The position numbers and the translations under genes are program-made. This document shows, one piece after another, positions 13,191 through 27,430 of a DNA stretch of 64,000 bases. Positions within the stretch are counted from its first letter, which is position 1; each line of letters begins with the position of its first letter. The notes beneath the pieces were generated by a model. The model did no database searches and was not told where the DNA came from. It saw only the letters and a list, made by a program, of their open reading frames with translations. This DNA is from Ophthalmolycus amberensis (taxonomy: Eukaryota > Chordata > Actinopteri > Perciformes > Zoarcidae): assembly GCA_024529925.1 (NCBI GenBank), contig JAFEUB010001117.1, forward strand, positions 248,001-312,000, read 5' to 3'.

Positions 13191-14461
13191 GTGTTGCGAT
13201 GTCAACGGAAACTACACCAGGACTGATTTCTGCAGATGGAGGTGATCCCAGGCCTGTGAGATGGTTATTCTCCTTCACGAAGCTTCCAAAGGAACAAACT
13301 CCGTGACATACGGCTCTGAAGAATCACTATATTTTGGTCACAACTGTTATTTTTTGTAGACGAAGATGTTAAATGCAGCTGCCGTCACTCAGGGACCTGA
13401 GCAGTGAGCTGGCTCAGAACACTGTTCCTATATAAAAATACTGTGTTATGTGTATTAAATATATATTTAAAGGCTTTACATGCAACAAACTGTGCTCAAG
13501 TGTCGTGAATTTAATGAATACGGAATATTTATTATTTTAAAACACACAAGAAAGAGTCGCCTGTCGTCTGTGCAGTAGATACAAGTGATTGTATGTTAAA
13601 AACATAAAAGAAGTAAAAATTCTTTGTGTATGAATATGTTCCAGCCCTCTGCCCGAGGTGTTGGTGGTGACTGTCGTTCGTTTGGATAAGCCTCTTTTCT
13701 CTGTGCGTCTGTCCACCCTCGGCCTCCAGCATTGCTGCCACTTACAAGCTGCCTGTGGGCAGCACACGACAACATTCAGCGGCTTTGTCCTTCTCACACA
13801 TAAGCTCCCATAGATAAGAGAATCCACAAATCCTCTTCACATCACTGGGATTCATCTCGTAATCATCTGTCTCTGTGCCACATGCCCAGCGCCAGTCTGA
13901 AATATTTAAATCCCCGTCGTTCATTACTTTCACCTGCTCCTGCTGAGAAATTGTGGCACTGATTAAAGGAATAAAATAATTCCAGTCAAATGGGCTCCGG
14001 TTAGATACGTGCTGTTTCTTAATAGGTAAATACATTGACAAGTTAATAATTGAGTATTGAAAATTAAGCTGTCTCTTTACAAGATGAAGTAATAATCATA
14101 ATTGCAGTCAGTTTCAGCTGATGTGTCTATCAAAAATGGACTTACTGGACAAATATAAGAGGAATTATTATCATTATTCTGATTCAGGATTTTACTTGGT
14201 AGCAAAATAAGTTGTATTGGTTGTAAGAGAGCATCCCCGTGTCTCATACAAAACCATTGCAAATGCAGATGATTGAAACTTAAAAGGACAAAAGAAAAAT
14301 ACGTTTTTCCAAATTGACACCAAACATTTACACAGTATACTCACAATTCACTCTACATGCTACATAACACACCCAATGCATTACAGTTGGGATAATCATC
14401 CATACTGTGATTATGGCCTCTCAGCTGTTGCATTATTTGGTCCTGATGTTGAAAGTCTCTC
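13191..14461. other. Convergent intergenic region ndufaf3 / GDI
   Basis: Holds the ndufaf3 3' UTR (left part) and the GDI 3' UTR (right part). I see no further gene. Minus-strand open frames at 13532-14041 lack recognisable domains and good splice context. Confidence 0.6.
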
Positions 14462-17123
14462 TCAGTCATCAGAGCTGTGAGACTGGTGTCTCTGTGATCC
14501 TCCGAAGCTGAGCTCTGCTCCTGTTATCCGGCGGTACATGTCTTTGATGTCCTCACAATCAGCCTCAAAGTGGTTTATTGCATCATATGAGCGGGACACG
14601 AATATCTAATGAAGACAGAGGAGTGAGGAGACATCATTGAACCAGTACTGGACACACTTCACACCATTTAGTTTTGTATTTCTTTTGCAAAGAAATCTCC
14701 TTCTGACCTGACTCTTTTTTCCATCTTCATTGGGAACTAGCATTTTGCTGACTGAAACAAATCTAGATTCAGGGTGGTGACAGGAAATAACATGAATTAA
14801 ATGTTGTTTAAAATGTAAGTGAAATAAACGGTGACATTAAAGATTGAAATGTGTCACTAACTTTTGCATGACGGGCTTGAGAAGCTCCAGGCCTGGCTGA
14901 ACTTCCTTCTCTGGGTTGCTGGTTTCTACAGTCGTGCTCACTGTGGCGATGTACATCCCGTCTGAGGCCACATTGTGGACATAGGACACTACAGATATGT
15001 AAATGTCTGCATGGACAAAGGTGAACATAAATCACTTATTTACAAAAATATGTGGACTGCAACACACATGTACGTGAAGACATGATTTATTTCTCTTGCT
15101 TTGGCAGAGAGAAAAATAGACAAAATACCAGATTTCCTGTTGAGTTGAGTTTGAGGGATGATGATCTGACAGGAGTGAGCGTCGTGGGTGTTTTTAACTG
15201 GATGGTTTAATAAACAGATGACTCTTATCACACGCCCCACTTTCCTCACTCGATTAGGAACGTAGCTGGGATCACAGATGAGCTGTTTACAGTGGAACAG
15301 CTGTTAAAAAGACCAAAAGACAAAACCACTCAGTGCACAATTGGGCTACAGGACATTTTCTCCAAACATCCCAACTTCTCTACCTATATCCTCCACAGGA
15401 ACACACACTTGCCTTCCCCTCAGACTTCACAGCTTTCACCTTGCCACTGTCCATCACAAGCTCATCGACTGTTCTGTTCAAGAGGAAAGTTCCTCCGAAC
15501 TCTGCACTCAGTCTGAAACGCACAGATTCAGGTTGGCTAATATGAACCGGACATGATCCATAGTGACTACATTCTCTGTTGCACTATGCAGAATCCCACA
15601 CCATGTTTCCTACTTGATGTTGATCGCACTGCACTGAATGTAACGAGAAGACAAACTGGAACTTGTTTCTGTAAGTATTTAGGGAGAAAGCTGATTGATT
15701 ATTTTGTAACCTGGCAAATCCCTGTGGTAGTTCGCCCAGCCCGTACACAGGGTAGAGGTATGGACTGGTGTTGTGGCGGGACAGAGACTCACAGTACAGC
15801 CTGATCCGTCTGATGGTTTCTCCACACGGCTGGTCCAGGTAACTGCAGGGTCACCAGGAGACAGTAAACCAAACCAGGAAGGATTTAAGGATTTAACATT
15901 GTTTTTTTTCTGGTTTATGCTTGTGACTGACCTCTCACTGCTGTGTAAGGCAATGGCATGACCTGTGAACTCCACAGCATCTAGTCCCAGGTCAAAGCGG
16001 CAGAAAAGGTCCCGTGTGGTCATTTTGTTAGGATCCACGTCCTGGCAGGTCCGAGGGTTTCTCACGTCAAAGTTCAGGGCAAAGAGCAGCAGCTTCCTGA
16101 ACCGTCTCTTGTCAAACATGCCCATCAGATCTAAAACAGAGATGTTTTATTGAACGCCATTAAAGTTCGTTATATTTAATTATTGTGCATTAATCATTCT
16201 TCAGGTTTATCACCTGAAGCATGCATGGCATCTTCCTCTGTGCCGGGGACTTTGTGCACTTTGCCTGCTTTGTATACATAACTACCTTCAACAACTTTGA
16301 AGTCCAGATATCGAGTAACCTCAGTGTGCACCAAGATTTTCACCAGCTCACCTGATGCAAAGACACAGCAGAGGATACAGAAAACGACAGTGCACACATT
16401 TGTACTACACAAATCACAAGTTCACACGCACTTTGCTCTCACCATTGGCGAGAAAAAATTTGGGGATAAGGTCGATGTTCCACTCTTTTCCACGGTCCAT
16501 AGACTTAGCAGGTCCTGGAACCTTAAACTTCTTGAACAGCTGTAAATGCAGGAGAATATTAAACACGACAAATGAGCGATGTAGCAGCAGCTTTGTCAAG
16601 TGGAGGATGTTGGCTGATGTTTGTGTGAACACACCTCCTCAAGGGGAGAAATGGATGCACTCTCTCCTCCATAGTAAGGATTCTTGTCAATGTGAAGAAC
16701 CTTTTTCCCACTTTGAGACATTAAACCAGACAGGATACATTCCTGAGAGAGACAGTGAAGCAGTTCGTGACACACTGTGCATCTGTAGATCTAGACTAGC
16801 ATAATGACATCATTTAATTGGTGTAAATTCATTTAACAGCCAACAGGAGCTCAGGTCTGCATGTGAATGATCAGTACAAGTGTGAGCATTTTACTCATCA
16901 ACAAACTTAACCACCACTCATCCTATGAAATATTAAAGAGTAAAATTAATTCAGGGAACACATGAAAGAAAAGGTCATTCTTTAGATTCTCAGTACAAAA
17001 TGTTAATAGTAATGTAATGATGCCTGTAATTTTCCCTATACAGTAGACTACTTATTTTACAATGAATACAAGTTGTCTTACCTTAAGTCCAGTTCCAAGC
17101 ACAATAATATCATATTCCTCCAT
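14462..17123 (-). CDS. Rab GDP-dissociation inhibitor (GDI family)
   Basis: GDI extracts prenylated, GDP-bound Rab GTPases from membranes, keeps them soluble and returns them for the next trafficking cycle. Eleven coding exons: 17123-17082, 16742-16635, 16539-16443, 16351-16214, 16130-15932, 15842-15711, 15512-15413, 15300-15129, 15006-14862, 14762-14708 and 14605-14462. They sum to 443 residues, near the 447 usual for GDI1/2. The fold's hallmarks are present: the N-terminal FAD-like motif IIVLGTGLKECILSG, NPYYGGES, NIDLIPKFFLANG, TEVTRYLDFKVVEGSYV, the LMGMFDKRRF helix, YPVYGLGELPQGFARLSA, CKQLICDPSYVP and DIKDMYRR. It lacks the long C-terminal extension of the related Rab escort proteins. 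The intron after 15413 starts with GC instead of GT. It differs enough from GDI1 and GDI2 that I do not assign a paralogue; a third fish GDI is plausible. Confidence 0.93.
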
Positions 17124-17308
17124 CCCAACAGTCTCTCCACCCGTTTGTCTCTGCCTCACTGAGTCCCAGGTGTAGCCAGAGTGTAGCCTGTTGCAGTATT
17201 ATGAATGTGTCTGTGTGCATTTCTGTATTCAGATGCAATGATGAAAAGTGACACTAATGTCTTTGTGTTCCCCTTTGCAATAATCCTCTTAAGACTGCCA
17301 CGTCTGTG

Positions 17309-17328
17309 CTATGTGTGTGTGTGTGCTA

Positions 17329-17356
<28 letters not shown>
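17309..17356. repeat. TG microsatellite
   Basis: Two TG runs separated by CTA, ending in TATATG. Confidence 0.85.
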
Positions 17357-17363
<7 letters not shown>

Positions 17364-17432
17364 CTGATTGTCTGTAAGAGGTGGGGTTTTCCAGTCATTG
17401 CAGATTGAGGTATTAAATGAAGATGGTGTCAT

Positions 17433-18227
17433 CAGTGGTGGACAATTTATTCAGATGTGTCATAAAGAAATCTACTGAAGTAAAAGTACAGAACTATTAT
17501 CAGCAACATATACTTGATTAAGTATCAAAGTAAATATACTTGTTCTGCAGTAAATGTCCCCTGTGACTGATATATATATATGTATATATATACTATATAT
17601 ACAGTTTATATATATACATCTATATATGATATGAGCAGATTGTTGATGCTGATGCAACAATGTGTAATTTGACTGCTAATTTTAACTAATTTATATAAAG
17701 TTAGGTATGTCCAGATAAATCAGAGTGGTCGTGAGATGATTAATGGGAGATGAAATAATAATAAATAAAGTATGTATTCATTTGTTTCTCTGATGTTAAC
17801 TTTTTTTGTGAAATATCAGGTATTTTTACCTAATATTATTAAAATGAAACCATGTGAGAAGCTAAGAGGGGAAATGTTTCTTTGGTAGAACTTATAGACA
17901 TCAGAAATGTTAAAAGAAGCCCCCGCTGTTTTAATTTTTAACAATGTATTGTATTTTATAAGCGTATTGCATGTATTTCTATATAAAATCTTGACCTGTA
18001 AAGTATCTATAGCGGTCATATGAGTAAAGTAAAAAGTACAATATTTCTCTCGTGAGTGGAGTATAGTAAAACTACCATAATGTGGAAAAACTCAAGTAAA
18101 ATACAAGTAGGCCTACCTCAAAATTGTACCTGAATACTTTACTAAGGTAATTATCACTGGGTACCATAGCATAAAACTTACATCAAATTTGTACTGTATA
18201 TAAGTAATACTAAGTCCAACACTACTG
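17433..18227. repeat. Dispersed repeat family A, copy 1 (non-autonomous DNA transposon-like)
   Basis: Starts CAGTGGTGGA and ends TCCAACACTACTG, imperfect inverted termini. The interior is rich in AGTAAAAGTACA and ACTCAAGTAAAATACAAGTA motifs that recur in the two other copies in this window. No coding capacity is seen. An internal TA-rich segment sits at 17569-17625. A hAT-like non-autonomous origin is a guess from the termini. Confidence 0.65.
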
Positions 18228-18682
18228 AGACCAACACACACACAGAAAATCAGATGTCGTATGATTGTTTAACGTTCCAACAAGGTTTAAATTCTGGAAT
18301 TTAAAATACATTAACTCTCAACAACAACAATAACGAAAACAAAATAATTTAAATTACATAGCAAACGACATTTCTGAAGAAGTTGCAGCAGTAAAAAGCT
18401 CAGGCTCAGCTACTACAAAAGACTCAGTTACCCATAATTCCTTGAGACGGAGACATCTGGGTTGGAAAAAGACTCTTTGGGGTTGTGCTTGTAAAATACG
18501 CCGTGGCACTCGGACGGCATGGTGGGAAATACCTCTGATATATAACTCCGACTCCGCCTCCCCGGGAGGATTCCGGTGTACGCCGGGGTATAAATCAAAG
18601 TGCATTAGTGTCACTCTCTCTTTGTAAGCTCCAACTTTAGCTGATATTACTGTTTGACTGCGGCGGTGAAGAAGTCAGAGAA

Positions 18683-20979
18683 ATGTCTTCGTCACAGACA
18701 GTAAGTGGGTTAGTTTTAAGTGATAAACAATAACGTTAACTGTTCCTGCAATCAGCGTCACCGCGTCCTTAGCGCATTAACTACCGCATTCTTATTAGTT
18801 ACGTTAACCGTTATCGTTCAAGTTCAGCGGTTAATTAATTTAACTAACAACTAGCTCGCGTTAGCATTAGTCGATTATTTACGTAGCATTAGCACCCCCA
18901 GATTGTTTAATGTCTTGCTTTTATAGCATTTAACAACAAGTTGTGACAGTAATTCGACTCGTTTTCTAATCACTGAGTAAAATGAGCACAGCACGAAAGA
19001 GGCGTGTCCGTTAACGTCTAGCACTGACGGACTACCTTCAGTCTGGTAACGTCAGCGGACTACCTTCAGTCTGGTAACGTCATAGTGGACTAGCTTCAGT
19101 CTGGTAACGTTATCGTGGACTAGCTTTAGTCTGGTAATGTTATAGTGGACTAGCTTCAGTCTGGTAACGTTATCGTGGACTAGCTTTAGTCTGGTAATGT
19201 TATAGTGGACTAGCTTCAGTCTGGTAACGTTATCGTGGACTAGCTTTAGTCTGGTAATGTTATAGTGGACTAGCTTCAGTCTGGTAACGTTATCGTGGAC
19301 TAGCTTTAGTCTGGTAATGTTATAGTGGACTAGCTTCAGTCTGGTAACGTTATCGTGGACTAGCTTTAGTCTGGTAATGTTATAGTGGACTAGCTTTAGT
19401 CTGGTAATGTTATGGTGGACTAGCTTCAGTCTGGTAACGTTATCGTGGACTAGCTTTAGTCTGGTAATGTTATGGTGGACTAGCTTCAGTCTGGTAACGT
19501 TATCGTGGACTAGCTTTAGTCTGGTAACGTTATCGTGGACTAGCTTTAGTCTGGTAATGTCATAGCGGACTAGCTTCAGTCTGGTAACGTCATAGCGGAC
19601 TTTCATCAGCCTAGTTGTGATAAATGTATTTGATCAAATGAATCTGTCACAAATGTGCAAAGAAGATGACCTCATTCATTGTAGTAATGTACAGATGAAA
19701 TGTTCCAAGACGTTAAAGTAAAAGCTTTTAAACATTCTACAATAGCAAAAGACGACCACATCTGAACGAACAAATCTTAAAAGTTTGACTTGATGCAGCC
19801 AGTTTGGCCTCACCATACTGACTGAGTTATTAATCAAGTGAGAAAAGCAATACATGAGCCCACAATTTATAATATTGAGAATTAAATGTTCCCCTCAAAG
19901 TCGGCATTGTCCTCCATTTTTCTTCTGGATTTTGAGCTCAACCTGAGTTGTTCTTGTTTGTCTCAGTTTCCAGACCCAAATCAACACAAGCGTGTATCTG
20001 TTAAGTCCGACCCTGGATTCCTGGAGCGATTAGGTGAAACTGCAGGAGGAACAGTTGTTGGTGTCGGACTGTTTTTCCTCTCGATCTATCTTCTTTTTAC
20101 CAACGAGGTAAGAAATATGCACACAGTGGGGGAAAAAAAAAAATCTGCATTTATGTAAATCACATCAAAGCCACAATGCACACTATTAAAGTCAAATGGT
20201 TGTGCTATGTTGCATGGGGAGTTAACAGCAGACTAACTCTCTGTTTCTGATCTCAGGGACGGGCTCTGCAAACAGCCTCTACCCTGAATGAGGGTCTTTC
20301 TCAGGTCGTGTCGTTGGGGCCGTTCTCCAGCCTCGACCTGCAGAACAACAACCGCTTAGTTCACCTGTCCTCTCAGCTGCGCACCTCACAGGTACACTGT
20401 GCTCTCTGCTTTGTCAATCTTCTCTCTCCAACCACACCGCGACAATATATTTCATGTTTAACTATTTGTTTTTTTTACAAAGTTTGGAAAGTAATGTTTA
20501 AGGCAAGCCTGATGTTGCCTTGCACATGACTGATACCAGTCACTTCCACACAGTGAGGCATACAGCTGATTAATTAAACACAGAGATCAATACAATAAAA
20601 CACGGTGCTAAATACAAGATTGGGAGCATTTCTATTGCCTCTCAACGGCTGAGCCGGCAGCTAATGGGGCTAACTGTGCAAATTAGGGTGAAAGTGCTGA
20701 CAGAGCTAACAGTGTTTACTTGAGGGGGAACCAGAGGTTGGGCGCTACGCTTCTGAAACGATGCTTAACTTACAAGCTGTAACTGGCGTATATAGCAGTG
20801 CAGAGCAGCGGCCCATATACCCAAATATATATTGTTTCAGTAAAACAAATCAAATTCACTACATTATCAGTGTATTTAAACTCTCAAAACATTATATCTG
20901 TATCTCAGAAATCCTGTGTCTGTCAGTAAGTATTCTGTATTTTCTCTCATACATTCTGTATTTTCTCTCATACATCAGG

Positions 20980-21028
<49 letters not shown>

Positions 21029-23283
21029 ATCACAATATAATGTTTTATTCTGTTTAGCTATGTTCCTAAGTTAGAGCGATAGTAAATGTGACTTGAGGTG
21101 ATGAATCCTCTGCACCCATGTCTGTGCAGCCCCTCCATGACCCCAACTACAGAGTTGCGGTGCAGGCAGTGAAGCTGAAGAGGCAGGTGGAGATGTATCA
21201 GTGGGTGGAGTACCGGGAGAGCAAGTAAGTCTGTTGTGAGCCTATGTCAACTGTTAGGGTGGGGCCATGTGTCGAAATGTTGCCTGGTATACACAGCATG
21301 ATACACCCCGAGGTGAGTTTGTGACTGTGTGACGCATTTCAGGGACTACAAAGAGGACGGTGAGACCAAAACTGAGACGACGTACACCTACAGTGAGTTG
21401 TTCTTCTTGGTGTCTGGGAACAACATGGTGCGCTGGACTCTGGGTGAAGCTGTTTACATTGTTTAGATGTGCGATGTGAACTGAAGCTCTGATTCCTTTT
21501 CTTTAGACACGGAGTGGAAATCAGAGTTGGTCAACAGTCGTAATTTTGATAAGGAAATTGGTCACCAGAACCCAAGGTATTCAAATGTTTTTAAAGATTG
21601 GTCTATTAGTTTCTTTGGCATTCAAAATATCATGTTTGTTTGTTTATGTCTAGTTAATCTTTAATTTAATCGTAGTGCCATGTCGGTTGAGAGTGTCACC
21701 GTCGTGGCTCCTGAAGTCGGAGTCGGACCTTTCAGTCTGTCTAAAGGTATCTTTACTGACGACGACATGCAGACGTGACACAGATACGATGTTGTGTGTC
21801 ACACCGTTACATTTAGTTCACTGTTCCTTCTCAGGCCTCGTGGAGCAGATAAATCACTTCCAGACGCTGAGCCTCAGGGATATTTCTACCTTTAACTTGG
21901 CCCCTTTTCTCAGCGTTGATGACGATTATTTCTATCACACTCAAAACCCGCGCAGGCCGGAGGTGAGCATTATGATGGGAACTTCTCCCATATACATTAA
22001 GTTCTGGGTTCTAGTTATGTATGCTAAATTAGTGCAGTATTTATTGAATGTTATTCTGTATTTGGTTGTTTTTTTTCAGGTTGGGGATGTGCGTGTGAGA
22101 TTCTCCTTTGCTGGACTGAGTGGGGAGACGTCTCCCCTCGGCCGGGCTCAAACGGTGAGTGCTGCAAATGACCAGTTACCTTATTAGTTCACTCATGTTG
22201 ACGTATCTGTGGATCACTGACTTTAAGTATTCACTGCAGCACTCCCACTGTCCTGACTTGTGGTGTTTATCACATGCATCAAAATCTTTGATAAGTGACC
22301 TGAACATTTTAACGAGATGGACCAGTTGATCAAAAGAAACTCAAGCAACATTCATTTGGATAATAGATTAATCGTTTAAGTAATTTAGCAAACGTTCACA
22401 TATTCGCATATCGTCATATTTGAGAAGCCAGGACCAGGGAATTTTTGCATGAAAAATTACTGTAACTATTCACCAATAATTGAGATATTTGCAAATCATC
22501 TTTTTGACTATCAAATAATCAACTGATCAGCGGTAATTGAAAACATTAGTTTCTACGGTGCACGTGCTGTCTTCAATCGTCTCAATGTGTTTTTCAGGTC
22601 AGCATTGTGGCCATGCAGAGTGGGGAGCAGCTGATGCCTTTTAAAACCAAGTCAGGAGACACACTGGAGCTCCTGTACCCGGAGCAGCTCTCTGCAGAGG
22701 TCTCAGTGCATTTTATTTATCTTCTTGGACAATGTGTTGCTTTTTGTCACTTTGATTTCTTTAGGAGGAGAAAAATAAGTGTTATAACATTCACAACCAC
22801 ATCTGTCTAGTCACATATTCTCCTCTTGCTCTTTAGTTCTGGTAGTTGATAGAGTTGTATTGTTTCTGTAGGAGGTTTTTGAGAAGGAGCTGCAGTACAA
22901 CAGTAAGAAGACATGGGGCCTCAGGGCTGCAGGCTTGGGCCCTCATGTTCCTCAGCATCCAGCTGACCATGCGCATCATCTACACACTGGGTAAGCAAAC
23001 ACTCACTGCTGCTGTACGTCACATACATGGACGTGTTTCCCTGAGTCTCTCGCTCTTAACACCGTGTTGTGTGCCGACAGTGGATTGGGTTCCCGTCCTC
23101 CGAGAGCTCGTGTCCGTGGGGCTGAAGATCTTCGCGCTGAGCATCTCTTGCTCTCTGTCCCTTCTCACCATCGGAGTCGGTTGGATTTTTTACCGACCGC
23201 TAGTGGCTGCAGCTCTGGGAGCACTGGCTCTGCTGCCGGTGTTTCTCGCCCACTCACGACTTCCAGCCAAGAAGAATGAATGA
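18683..23283 (+). CDS. tmem43: Transmembrane protein 43 (LUMA)
   Basis: A multi-pass protein of the inner nuclear membrane and ER that associates with lamins and emerin. Twelve coding exons: 18683-18700, 19967-20107, 20257-20391, 21130-21224, 21343-21392, 21507-21576, 21676-21746, 21835-21962, 22080-22154, 22598-22699, 22872-22990 and 23081-23283. It has one N-terminal membrane segment (VVGVGLFFLSIYLLF), a long luminal domain with family blocks (VEMYQWVE, NTEWKSE, NFDKEIGHQNPSAM, VRFSFAGLSG, KSGDTLELL), then three C-terminal membrane segments, ending PAKKNE. Corrected length would be 401 residues (human 400). Exon 11 is 119 bases where 118 are needed: KTWGLRAAG is followed by an extra T at 22935/22936, shifting the frame so the last exon is out of phase. 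Everything else is intact. Intron 1 holds a minisatellite. Confidence 0.94.
19029..19604. repeat. 30-bp minisatellite with 60-bp higher-order structure in tmem43 intron 1
   Basis: About 19 tandem units built on GGACTAGCTTCAGTCTGGTA followed by a variable AACGTTATCGT or ATGTTATAGT. Two unit types (CTTCAG/AACG and CTTTAG/AATG) alternate over most of the array, giving a 60-bp period. Because 30 is a multiple of three, the minus strand stays open for 184 codons, which is not evidence of a gene. Confidence 0.95.
20982..21028. repeat. TA/CA compound microsatellite in tmem43 intron 3
   Basis: About 16 TA units followed by about 8 CA units. Confidence 0.9.
22310..22560. repeat. Dispersed repeat family B, diverged copy in tmem43 intron 9
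   Basis: AT-rich sequence with the order of motifs seen in the clean copy at 44481-44725: a GATTAATCG-like start, TTTGAGAAGCCAG, TTTTTGACTATCAAATAATC and a CTACGGTGCA end. No coding capacity. Strongly diverged, so the ends are approximate. Confidence 0.45.
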
Positions 23284-23870
23284 TGTTTAACACGATGAGT
23301 ATCACAACGTCTTCTGATGCCTGGATGCAGCTCATCAGAGAAATGAGACAGTATTGAGCAACGTGTGTTTTTTTGTTCCACAGTGGGGTTATAAACCACA
23401 TAGCACTTGCTTTCTCGTTGATAAATGTTATGAAGTTCAAGTGTGCGTCACTCTGTAGATGTTTTTGGATAAAAAGAAATTGCACATCAACCACTGCAGA
23501 TGTTGTCCTACCAGACACAAGAGGAATCTGTTGTCGCCTTCAGACCACAAATGTTCCGATGTGGCCTTTCAGTTTATTAGGTACACTGAGCTGAAACATG
23601 CAGTCCAACACCACAGCAAACTCTACCTTCATGGTTATAGCGCTCAGCTTTTGTTGCAGTTGTTTTAGGTGTCGATTCAACTTCATGGTCATTTTGAGGC
23701 TGCTGTTGAAATGTATTCTACCGAAAGATTAGATTTATTCATGCAAATGTATTTTGCAGAATATTTGTTTCAAACTGATGGAGCGCTTTGTTTGAAAAAA
23801 AAAATAAAAAATCTTGTTAAAATACCAAAGAACAGAATCTGCAACTTTGTATTGTTTACATGCATGTATG

Positions 23871-23879
23871 TTAAATAAA
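23871..23879 (+). terminator. Candidate tmem43 poly(A) signal
   Basis: An AATAAA hexamer inside TTAAATAAAC, about 590 bases after the tmem43 stop. Another A-rich AATAAA candidate lies near 23803. Confidence 0.4.
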
Positions 23880-24753
23880 CTACTGCAGAGAAGTTGAGCC
23901 TCAACAGTATTAGCTGAACACAGATAAGACATGTCTGGCTCAGTAAATATCTTTTTATGAACCAAAGTTTCAAAAAGGACCATCGTCCTGAGTTGGTCAG
24001 GCTGTATTGAAGAGATGATCTACAACTGTAGGCTGATCCAGGACCCTGACCACAACTCAAATGCACACGTGTACTTGAAAACGTTTTGTTCGTACTCTTG
24101 TTAAAGGAAACCTTTATTCCGTTTCGCAGCCTAACAAACTCAGTTATGTGTCATTCTGTGTTTAGCGAGTAAGTGATGCAAATGATCAAGATTCTTACAA
24201 AGTAATTTATTACACAAAACACTAAGTTTCCATTTGCGTTTTAACAAAATGAGTTTCCAGTCTCATATTGTGCAAGTGATCATAATGCACATAGGATTCG
24301 TAGAGGAAGCACACAAACAAAAATTTGACTTCATGTGTGCGTCTGTCTGTTGAAATAGTTAAAGGACTATGGGTCACAGTGTACAGGTACTTCACCCTTG
24401 TTGGCTGTGGAAACATTCCTCAGATCAGCAGGCGGGGCGTTAGCACTTAACTGTAGTTGGCAGGTATGACACAGCCGGTCCCCTCGCTGACCTCTTTGAT
24501 TACATAGTACATGTTGATAAAGGTTTCATTATGGCAAATTTACTCATGTTAAAGTACAAAAAAAGTATTTTCCATAACCTCAAAATTGAATACTGACAGA
24601 ACCTGACTACTTTTGCTTAAGACAAAAAAAGGTAAAAGCATTACACCTTTAGTAAAAACTGGGGAGAACAGTTTTGTGTGGGTGTTTGGGGGTAGGTTTG
24701 ACCTAATGCTCCTTCTTCTTTCCCCCTGTAGGAAGCAGTCCTCGCGCCCCCGT

Positions 24754-26348
<1,595 letters not shown>

Positions 26349-27430
26349 AGCTGCAGTGCAGATGGGACAGAAAACAACAGAGGTTAGGAGATGAGAACTA
26401 TATCTACCAGGGTGTTTAAATCTGATTGCATTCAGGAGTTACGCAACTTCTACGCCCTGTGAGAGACTATGAGCAGCCACTAGCTTCAGCTGTGTTGACA
26501 TAACGCCAAACCCAGTCTGAAACCAACACCCGAGGCTAACTATTTAGCTTTGTGTGGCAACAACACCACGGCTGTTCATAGTGAGTCAGCTATACATCAG
26601 GTTATATACATGGTATGACACGTGGACAGCATGCCAAGTCGAGAGCCCATGCCCCTTATGTTGATTAACGCTTAAAACGTAAAGTCACACTCGGAACTCT
26701 CTTTCACGATCATACATTTCCGCTCCAGTGTTTCTGACCCACCCCGGGATCAAGATCGAGAACTGTGTCCCACATCAACATTAGAGCATTGACTAAACTC
26801 ACCTAAAAGTTTACGTTAAGCTAGCTGGTGCCAACCATTGTGAATCATAGTGTGTGCTAGATTTCAGTTAGCGAGGAGGTTCTGTTTACAATAGACTTGA
26901 CGATAGCTATCGTAGCTCACCAGCTAACGTTAGCCGGATAGTGCACTGGGTTTACATCTTCTCTTGATGTTATTCAAAGGTAGAACGGGATACATGTGCG
27001 ATATTTATGATATTATACACAAAATACCACAGCAGTGTTGGTGTTTCCGTAACACCTACTCGGCCAAACCTCGCCTTTTCCTTTAAGTCACAAACCGGCT
27101 AGCTAGCTACCCAGGCTTAGCTTAGCATAACGGAAGTCAAAGCGACGTTATCGGTCCGTCAGCTATCTGGCTAGCGTCAGCAGAATATCGGATGAAAATA
27201 TAGGTTAACAGCATATATACAACGATATTATAGTCATTAAATCACACTGGATAGGTAGTGCATCTCAACGTCGCTAGTGAAACACAACACGCTTACCTAG
27301 TGATTGGTTTTAAAATCTATCCAACTGATTTCCAAGTAGTGCTTTGTTGGCCTCCGTCGCTGCTCCTGACTGCGCTGCTGCTGGAGGATTAACAGGAGGG
27401 AAGTGAGGGGGTGGGGAGCGGATAACAATA
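26349..27430 (-). promoter_or_regulatory. rhoa 5' intron, leader exon and promoter region
   Basis: The bases upstream of the start codon end in an acceptor-like CTGCAG near 26353, so translation begins in exon 2. The region 26400-27300 is intron-like and rich in TAGC/GCTAGC words. A GC-rich stretch at 27340-27420 is the likely non-coding first exon and promoter, with a donor-like TAGGTAAG (minus strand) at about 27294-27301. Confidence 0.5.

Larger units (their letters stand above)
17124..18682. promoter_or_regulatory. Divergent region GDI / tmem43, mostly repeat
   Basis: Contains the GDI upstream part, a TG microsatellite (about 17309-17356), a dispersed repeat (17433-18227), and a short unique stretch (about 18430-18680) that must hold the tmem43 5' UTR and promoter. 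The unique stretch has a GC-rich patch at 18540-18590. Promoter function is inferred from position only. Confidence 0.45.

Noticed and set aside
19052..19606. 184-codon minus-strand open frame of VTRLKLVHDN-type repeats
   Set aside because: Lies wholly in the tmem43 intron minisatellite (30-bp period); open by periodicity only.
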